The notes under the pieces are model-generated. The model had not been told where the DNA came from and did no database searches. It worked only from the letters and a program-made list of their open reading frames with translations. A DNA stretch of 64,000 nt from Adiantum capillus-veneris (taxonomy: Eukaryota; Streptophyta; Polypodiopsida; Polypodiales; Pteridaceae), in assembly GCA_014529385.2 (NCBI GenBank), contig CM043967.1, positions 7,088,001 to 7,152,000 of the forward strand. Reading direction: 5' to 3'. A program made the position numbers and the translations under genes. How positions within the stretch are numbered: position 1 is the stretch's first letter; every line of letters starts with the position of its first letter. Of the stretch, positions 57,221 to 64,000 are shown in pieces.

Positions 57221-57535
57221 ATGCAAGTGGATAACTCCACCAGATCTAGTCTAGCATGTATTCTTACTCATCGTCACTATGAGGATAAGTTAAAGGTCAA
57301 CACAGGAGGCAAAGGAGTGACACCCATGGTAGAAGTTCCTAAGCTAGAAGGAGCTCACTCTCTTTTCTCTAATGGAGCTCTACTACACTCTCACTCCAAC
57401 AACAACACAGAGTATGCGGCCCTAATTCTTGGATTTGAACCATGTGTTTTGCAAGAAGTTCGGCGTCTAAATGTGTTTGGTGATTCCATGCTCTTGATAA
57501 AGCAGATAAATGGAACTTGGATTTGTAAAAAGTAG
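57221..57535 (+). pseudogene. Second, archaeal-like RNase H (Tat-like element)
   Basis: The open frame ends with NNNTEYAALILGFEPCVL and LNVFGDSMLLIKQINGTW. The Glu in NTEY and Asp in GDS are the second and third catalytic acids of the archaeal/plant-type RNase H fold. The first Asp block ('FSNGALLHSHS') has lost its Asp (normally F-D-G). A second RNase H after the RT-linked one is the hallmark of the Tat lineage of plant Ty3 elements and supports that classification. Confidence 0.78.
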
Positions 57536-57659
57536 GTTTTCTTGGCTAATTACACCAAGTTAAGGGTCTTTTAATAAATTTTGACGCAGTGCAATTATTT
57601 CATGTCCCTAGGACAAAAAATCAAGAAGCAGATGCTCTAGCCAATAAAGAATACAAGAT

Positions 57660-59015
57660 GTTCTCATAGGAGCAATCAAACTGAAGCTGCACCTCTTTCA
57701 GGGTAGTGATGCTATGCCTGATATCATCAGCTTCTTAGATACAAGAGAATGTCTTGAAGGGTATACCAAGGGCCAGCAACAATGGCTTGGCAACATGATA
57801 TCACCTTATAAACAAAACCTTGTACTGCAAGGGCAAAGAACAAAATCTCAAGTGAGTACCAATCTCCAGCGAAATCACGAAGGTAATCTCAAGTTGCCAT
57901 GCTGGTGTTTGTGGTGGCCACTTTTCTCTAGATATTACTAGTGGGAAGATTCTACATGCAGGATTCTCTTGGCATAGTTTGAACAGGGATCTGTATCATT
58001 GTTGTAAAACATGCAGAAGAGCTTGTCAAGTATCTAGTGATCGGACACTAACCTATGAGCCACTAACTCCTATCATCTCATACAGCCCATTTGAGAAGTG
58101 GGGATAGATGCAATTGGTCCTTTATCAAGGGCCTAGTCGAGTAAATTGTACATTCTAGTTGGTGTAGACTACATGATCCAATGGGAGGAAGTAGTAGCCA
58201 CCACATGCATTACAGCCCAAGAAGTGGTAAAGTTCATATTTTTGAGCACATATATTGCCCCTTTGGCACACCTCTAGAGATAATATCTGATAGAGGCCAC
58301 ATTTAGAGGCGACTTGGTGGGAGAACTGATGAAAAATCTAGGCATCACTCGCTGACACTCCACTCCATACTATCCACAGTGCAATGGTCTAGTGGAAAAG
58401 GTAAATGGCATGATCGATAAGATCATCACAAAGCAGGTGAATAACCACACAAATGATTGGGATAAGCATCTCATGGATGCTCTTTAGGCCTACCACACGA
58501 CATTTTGAACATCACTAGGTTTCACCCTTTCCATTTGGTATATGGAAAAGAGGACATTCTACCCATCGAGGTACAGATAGCCAGCTTGCGAGTCATGGCT
58601 AGTCAATTACAACACCCAATTGCCCATCTTTGCAATCACACCTTGGATCTAGAAAGGCTTCAGCTAGACAAGGAAGATATGATCAACTACTATACAACGC
58701 AAGCAGAATGACGTCAGCCGACTCACATTCAATCAAGGGCTTAAGGAAAAGGGTCTAAAGAATGGCATGTTAGTATTGAGATATGACAATAGATTTGACA
58801 CTAGGAAAGATAAGAAGTTTCAACCCAGATGGGAAGGGCCATTCATCATCAAAAGGCGATATGCCAATGGTAGCTACAAGTTGATGGAGACAGATAGTCA
58901 AATTCACAAGATCAGAGTCAATGGATGGAGGCTCAAAGGGTACTTCTTAAGGTTTGATCCAGAGTTCATGATAGATATTCCAAAGGAGGAAGAACCCTCC
59001 AACTCTGTTTGCTAG
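57660..59015 (+). pseudogene. Ty3 integrase (Tat-like element)
   Basis: The HHCC module appears as CHAGVCGGHFS...YHCCKTC near 57895-58015. The core reads ISYSPFEKWG, then 'ISDRGH' and 'YYPQCNGLVEKVNGMIDKII' with the catalytic Glu. 58505-58711 (FHPFHLVYGKEDILPIEVQI) and 58767-59015 (RWEGPFIIKRRYANGSYKL) give the C-terminal part with the GPF/Y motif. Stops break the core. No chromodomain is seen, as expected for Tat. Confidence 0.82.
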
Positions 59016-59052
59016 AGAATCAGAAACACAGCTAGAGGCATGAATGCCTCTA

Positions 59053-59066
59053 GCCAGAAGGGGAGG
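59053..59066 (+). other. Polypurine tract after the Tat-like pol
   Basis: CAGAAGGGGAGGGC lies about 40 bp after the integrase stop and just left of TGATGGTCAG at 59072, a possible LTR start. Confidence 0.55.
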
Positions 59067-59071
59067 GCTAA

Positions 59072-59343
59072 TGATGGTCAGATTCCAAAAGCCGTGGCTG
59101 TGGGAACTAACCCAAAGAGGGGTGCATTATATATAAAAATAAAAAATAAACATTTTTGGTTGCTACAGGTCACTGCCACCACCCCCCTTTGTCCTTGCGC
59201 TCATAGAGGGGGCCGCCCCAGCTTGGCACCACTCTCTCTCTCCCCTCCATTATCGCCACCTTCCTCTCTCTCTATCTCTCTCCCTCTCGTTCATCTGCAG
59301 GTGGCTACCATCTCTCTCTCTCTCTCATCCATTACCGCCAGGT

Positions 59344-59379
<36 letters not shown>

Positions 59380-59390
59380 GGCCAAGCAGG
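59072..59390 (+). repeat. LTR-like start matching 52547, with CT tracts
   Basis: TGATGGTCAG...GGGAACTAACCCAAAGAGGGGTGCATTA, CATTTTTGGTTGCTACAGGTCACTGCCACC-type text and GGGGCCGCCCCAGCTTGGCACC run parallel to 52547-52700. CT tracts follow at 59282-59380. The LINE segment at 59385 interrupts or follows. If both blocks are LTRs, they bracket 53.07-59.07 kb. Confidence 0.5.
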
Positions 59391-59425
59391 TTTTCGAACG
59401 CATCATAGCACTATTGATCACCTTG

Positions 59426-59493
<68 letters not shown>

Positions 59494-59500
59494 GGCCAAG
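59385..59500. repeat. LINE snippet duplicated around a CT tract
   Basis: 'GGCCAAGCAGGTTTT-GAA' plus 'CATCATAGCACTATTGATCAC' occurs at about 59380-59432 and again at 59493-59545, separated by about 60 bp of pure CT. Replication slippage or template switching at the CT tract would explain it. Confidence 0.85.
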
Positions 59501-59555
59501 CAGGTTTTTGAAACCATCATAGCACTATTGATCACTTGTCACTCTTCGAGTTCTT

Positions 59556-60215
59556 ATGGAAGCGTCTCGATTGAAAGGAAAAAAGTTGTATTGTTGCTTT
59601 GTGGATTTCAAGAAAGCTTTTGACATGGTACCACGAGGAAATCTTTGGAGACGTATGCAAAGCCTTCAAGTGACGAGAGAATTTATGCATGCAGTCTTTC
59701 ACATCTACCAAAAAGTGATATGTCGACTACGTATGGGAGATGTAATTTCAGAATTTTTTGCAAGCACCATTGGTGTCAAACAAAGATGCCCGCTTTCCCC
59801 AACCCTCTTTGGGCTACTCATTGATGAATTGGAATGCATGATTCTTGATTTTATGCAACAAGAAGGCATAGAAGAGGTTAAAATCGGAAATGTGGTGATC
59901 ATGCTTTTGATTTATGCCGATGATGTAGTGCTCTTGGCATATATCCTAGAATATGCACAAAAGCTTATGCATGTCTTGGAACGCTTTTGCCTACATAGCG
60001 GGCTGATCGTGAATGGATCCAAAACCAAGGTTATGCTTGTAAAGACCCTCAATGATGAAAATCCATGCATTGTATACAACAATGAGCAACTTGAAGTGGT
60101 AGATAGCTTCAAGTACCTTGGCCTTGAGTTTCCATCCAATCATAGATGGAAGGATTGCGCAATGTGTCGCTTGGAAGTCGGAAAGAGGGCTTATTATGCA
60201 TTTGAGAACATGTGA
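59556..60215 (+). pseudogene. LINE reverse transcriptase with YADD motif
   Basis: A 219-codon open frame starting after the duplicated snippet. It reads YCCFVDFKKAFDMVP (first Asp), 'STIGVKQRCPLSPTLFGLLI', and LLIYADDVVLLA (catalytic Asp pair), then SGLIVNGSKTKVML and 'VVDSFKYLGLEF'. RT fingers are missing on the left. It makes cDNA at the nicked target. The best-preserved enzyme segment in the window, but 5'-truncated. Confidence 0.88.
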
Positions 60216-61160
60216 AATGCTGGAGAAATCAAGTGTTGGGCTCTCAAAAAGTACCTCTTTGAAACATTGGTGACATTGGTGCTTCTTTATGGAGTGGAGG
60301 TGTGGGGTGGTAGCATCAGGAAGTCTACTTAGAAAGAGTTTGATAATGTCCAAAAGCATTTTCTCACCAACTTTCTCCAAGTCAAGACACAAACACCCTA
60401 CATGCTCTTACTTCTTGAGTATAGATCGCTTCCCATTGAGGTCTTGAGACATGCAAAGGGTTGTGGAGTATATGCTTAAGACACAACATAGCCCTTCGTA
60501 TCGACTTCCTAGAATCGCATATGAAGTAAGTCAAAAGGTCCAAAAGACATTCAAGAGTAAAATACTAAGTTCGGGGTGGATACTTGACATGAAGAAATGG
60601 TTTGAAAGAGGGGATGCATGTCACTTGGTCAAGGATGCGTCGATTGACTCCCAAGTTAATGAGGCCTTCTTACAACGCCAATATATCACGGCTTGGGAGA
60701 AATCCGGAGGTTCTCGCTTCAGCCATTACACCACACACATTGCCCCAAACTACAAATCTCTCTTCTTCTCCGAACGCGGTAACCGAACCCATCCCTACAT
60801 TCTTGAGCCCATCCCATTGAATGAAATCCGCACCATTGGCTCCATTTCGTCTTAGCTCCCATTCTCTACGCTGCGAGACAGGACATTGGGGCACTGGCGA
60901 GGAGTCTCATCGACTTTGCACCTTATGCCCTCGTCAAGTGCGAGAGAGTGAGTACCACACACTACTTGAGTGCTCAGATTTTGACCATATTAGGTCCTCT
61001 TTTCCCCATATATTCAACGATGAGCTCTCTCTACATACTTTCCTCTCCCAACCATGATGTGGGTTCTCTATTGCGACGCTCATTTCAGCCATTTTGGAGC
61101 ATCGAGAGTCACTTATGACCTCCACTCACACAACGTGACATGTTCGTTTGGTCCCATAGG
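60216..61160 (+). pseudogene. LINE ORF2 C-terminal region with Cys/His motif
   Basis: Continues RT through frames: ETLVTLVLLYGVEVWGGS and NVQKHFLTNFLQVKTQTPYM, then 60451-60855 (QRVVEYMLKTQHSPSYRLPR, 'HYTTHIAPNYKSLFF'), and 60821-61057: LCTLCPRQVRESEYHTLLEC, a CX2C...HX4C motif like the zinc-binding tail of LINE ORF2. At least two stops (for example 60213 and 60331) and two shifts. A 3' end with a poly-A tail was not identified. Confidence 0.78.
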
Positions 61161-61257
61161 TCATATTTGACCTCCGAGGATGATAATAGAACTATCTATC
61201 TATCTCTCATTCCCCCACCCTTACACACACACACACACACACACACCTCTCTCACAT

Positions 61258-61318
<61 letters not shown>

Positions 61319-61379
61319 CTGTGTCGGCAGCCAAAGAAAAAATATCTCTTTCTCTTTCCATACACACACACTCACCCTC

Positions 61380-61449
<70 letters not shown>

Positions 61450-61640
61450 TATAAACACATACACACACTCTCACCCTTCACACCTCGCTCACCATATCTC
61501 TCTCTCGTTCTGTGGCAATTCAATACTCTCTCTCTTACCATACACACACACACACTCACAAGCACATACATGCACACACACACACACACACACACATACA
61601 CTACACACAATCACATATGCACCAACAATGCACACACACG
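61161..61640. repeat. Compound CT and CA microsatellites
   Basis: Runs: CA about 61224-61246, CT 61258-61315, CT 61384-61415, CA 61417-61446 and further CA to 61600. GGCAGCCAAAGAAAAAATATC in the middle matches 52836-52856. All long frames here (for example Ser/Leu or Arg/Glu) are artefacts. Confidence 0.9.
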
Positions 61641-61675
61641 GCACACACAAGAAGGAAGGAAGCAAAAAAAAGAGA

Positions 61676-61864
61676 ATGGACATTGACGCATCGACAAATA
61701 GATCCAAAACATACGATGGTGACAACAAATCAAAGAATGACGCCGAAGGCATGCCCTAGCCAGCACTGAAATCGACGAGCATGCTACACCAACGCCCAAT
61801 AGAGCTTGTGATTTGCCGGTATCTCATCCACGATGCATTTCCTCAAAAAGCATCCATAGGGTAA
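61676..61864 (+). pseudogene. Short frame, possible LINE ORF1 start
   Basis: An ATG at 61676 opens MDIDASTNRSKTYDGDN. One TAG near 61757 interrupts, then 'PIELVICRYLIHDAFPQKAS' to a stop at 61862. Position after a microsatellite block like that preceding ORF1 at 53 kb suggests a LINE 5' end, but no domain is visible. Confidence 0.25.
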
Positions 61865-62221
61865 TTCATTTCTGTTTTCCAAGCCAAAACTTTGTAAAAA
61901 AACCTTTTATTATATTCCACCTCTCTCTAGGTGATGGTCACAAAGGCCCGGCCTGATAGAATATCATTTCTTATTTCTCCCAAAATAAAGCACCAGTCAA
62001 CCATCAAGGACCTGACTCCCTGCTTTGTCTCTCCAACTTAGGGACCTAAACCTAATCAGTTTATACTAAACTAATGTAGCCTACACCTATAAAAGAGCAT
62101 TGAGAGGTCACTATCAGAGGGAGCACTTGAAAGAGAAGTCATGCACACACGTTGAATCCAATGGTCACTATGCACAGGAGTAGGATATCCGTCCACATGA
62201 GATTTCCCTAGAGAACGCACT

Positions 62222-62278
<57 letters not shown>

Positions 62279-62375
62279 GTGGTCTCCATCTCATCGAGAC
62301 GAGGGGTCTTGTAAATACCATCTTGAATCAAGTTTACCCGCACATTCCAAAGGGTTTTCATCTCCTCCGTCTACG

Positions 62376-62466
<91 letters not shown>

Positions 62467-62620
62467 GATGTACTGTGTTGTTGTCATTCGAATTGCTATT
62501 GTCCGCGTCCTAGCCGCTTAAAGCTAGGTGGTGCCCCCTATTCACTTCCCATGATGAGAGTTCTACGTGAACAGGTGTGGCGTAGAGGCCGAAGAGGCTG
62601 GTTTTGTGCTTCCCATTGTC
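61865..62620. other. Unassigned sequence with two CT tracts
   Basis: CT runs at about 62226-62274 and 62382-62461. The rest has no supported gene. Confidence 0.6.
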
Positions 62621-63240
62621 ATTGGTAATACTAGAGTTGTACTGGTACTGTATACTAGTACTGATACTGATACCTTCTGGTACTACTAAACTATACTGAT
62701 ACTGGTACTGGTACACACACACACATGGATCTTTTTAGTGTGTTACTATTTCCCTGGTATATACTTTTTTTGGGACTGTTGGATTGGGTAACTTTAGTGA
62801 AGAACTCGCTTAAATTCACTACACACACATGCAAACAAACAGTAATGGTACTGACACAGGTACTACTACTAATATTGGTAGTACTGATACTATTACTACT
62901 ATACTAGTACTGGTAGAATTGGTTGTACTGGTACAATATATATTGATACTGGTACTGGTACTTACTGGTACTACTAGACTATTTCGGTACTGATACTAAC
63001 ACTATATATACACTACTGATACAGATACTCCTATATTGCTATTGGCAATATGGGATTTGTAATGGTATTGTATACCGGTACTGATGCTGATACCTCCTGG
63101 TACTACGGAACTATACTAGTATTGGTACTGATACACACACACATGACTGTTTTTAGTGCCGCTATTTCCCTGGTATATTTTTGCTGGGATTGTTGGCCTG
63201 GGGTACCTTTAGTGGATAGCTTGCTTAAATTCACTACATA
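62620..63240. repeat. TACTGG/TACTGATAC minisatellite in two direct copies
   Basis: The block about 62620-62830 (ATTGTCATTGGTAATACTAG..., CTGGTACTGTATACTAGTACTG, (CA)n, TTTCCCTGGTATA, GCTTAAATTCACTACA) recurs at about 63040-63240 in the same order. Between them lie more TACTGG, TACTGAT and TACTACTA units. A related fragment is at 52475-52550. No coding potential. Confidence 0.8.
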
Positions 63241-63405
63241 ATTTTTGTAAAGTGGTACCTTAATGGTACCTAACCCTTAGATACTAAATGGGTTATGGAC
63301 GGGCTAACCGGCTCTGTAAATGATATCATCTTTTGCTTAATAGTAGCGAGGTGGCTCCCTCCTAACAAGTCTTTGATACTGCATTCTTAAGTGCTCTCTT
63401 CCCCT

Positions 63406-63425
63406 CCCCCCCCCCCCCCCCCCCC

Positions 63426-63483
<58 letters not shown>
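63406..63483. repeat. Poly-C followed by CT tract
   Basis: C run of about 20 or more, then TTTT, then (CT)n of about 50 bp. Confidence 0.95.
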
Positions 63484-63486
<3 letters not shown>

Positions 63487-64000
63487 TACATGGCGGTGCT
63501 GCTACACCATCCCCCTCTTGAAGCCGGGCCCGCCATACGGCTAAGAAGGAAGATGGCCACTTGATCCAAAACCTATAAAAAGGTGAGCTTTACATGCTCA
63601 CTTAGCATTGGTGGTGTGAGGAATTGGGAGAAGTGTCTGTACATTAGGAATGTGAGGACTTTATTTGCAAAGGGGTAGTGTTAAATGTCGGATCTATGGC
63701 AAAGGACAAGGATAAGCAGGCTATTGTGGAGTTGGATGCTTCAACTCATTCTTAGGTAACCTTTGGCATTGAAATGGAATGTTGTCTGAACTATTTGATG
63801 GTTATGAGTATTCCTCATGTATATGCCAGTAGAGACACTTGAATAGATTCTTTTCTTGAACTTTATCTCATGAGATCTTGTAAAGCAGAAGGGGCTTTAT
63901 ATGGTTTTCCCCTTGTAATGATTTCATCTCTAAATATATGATTAGCTTGACCTTTATTAATATTTATTTTTGAAAGCAATCTAGTTGCATGACATCTATA
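63484..64000. other. Unassigned right end
   Basis: No supported gene. A short plus frame near 63690 (MAKDKDKQAIVELDAS) stops after about 20 codons. Confidence 0.5.

Noticed and set aside
61180-61686. 168-codon plus frame and minus-strand companions
   Set aside because: Microsatellite artefacts (His/Thr, Ser/Leu, Glu/Arg repeats).

Overview
The window looks like repeat-rich intergenic DNA from a land plant with a large, transposon-laden nuclear genome. The evidence is plant-type Ty3/gypsy elements (a chromodomain lineage and a Tat-like lineage with a second RNase H), Ty1/copia LTRs followed by initiator-Met-type primer binding sites, LINE reverse transcriptases, a hAT remnant and very long CT/CA microsatellites. 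The taxon cannot be fixed; a fern, lycophyte or gymnosperm is a guess. I see no convincing intact host gene, rRNA, tRNA or CRISPR array. Nearly every coding remnant has stops or frameshifts.

Layout, left part. 1-3737 is a decayed Ty3 element (gag, protease, RT) split by a solo LTR (1470-3037) with a perfect 5-bp target duplication. 3738-6680 is a decayed copia element with a duplicated LTR promoter and leader. 7.69-9.4 kb holds a reverse-strand gag scrap and a diverged tandem repeat. 9.82-16.56 kb holds a second decayed Ty3 element (10.5-16.05 kb) between two copia LTRs. 16.57-22.6 kb is mostly non-coding, with a 139-bp GT tract, a GA tract, tandem repeats and an unfamiliar transposase-like remnant.

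Middle part. 22.63-27.64 kb is a 5'-truncated chromovirus on the minus strand. 28.1-28.6 kb is a hAT scrap. 30.08-51.4 kb is a composite. An unidentified repeat ('R', with a copia gag remnant and a coiled-coil reading frame) is present twice. Copy 1 is split by a nearly full-length minus-strand chromovirus (33,850-43,681). The 5' LTR of that chromovirus was itself hit by a small LTR retroelement (40,871-42,571). The small element has paired LTRs, a PBS, a polypurine tract and a GGAAT target duplication, and its only protein-like cargo is a fragment of a cellular SP1/MUL1-type membrane E3 ubiquitin ligase. Copy 2 of R carries a second small LTR pair (46,120-47,501) and a solo LTR (48,633-50,198).

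Right part. 52.5-61.2 kb mixes LINE ORF1, endonuclease and RT segments with a Tat-like Ty3 pol. One open frame crosses from LINE RT into Ty3 gag-like sequence. 61.2-64 kb is microsatellites and a TACTGG-type minisatellite in two copies.

The genes do not form a host pathway. They are layers of nested mobile elements whose order can be read from target duplications, empty sites and interrupted LTRs. The gene-capturing mini LTR element is the item most worth following up.
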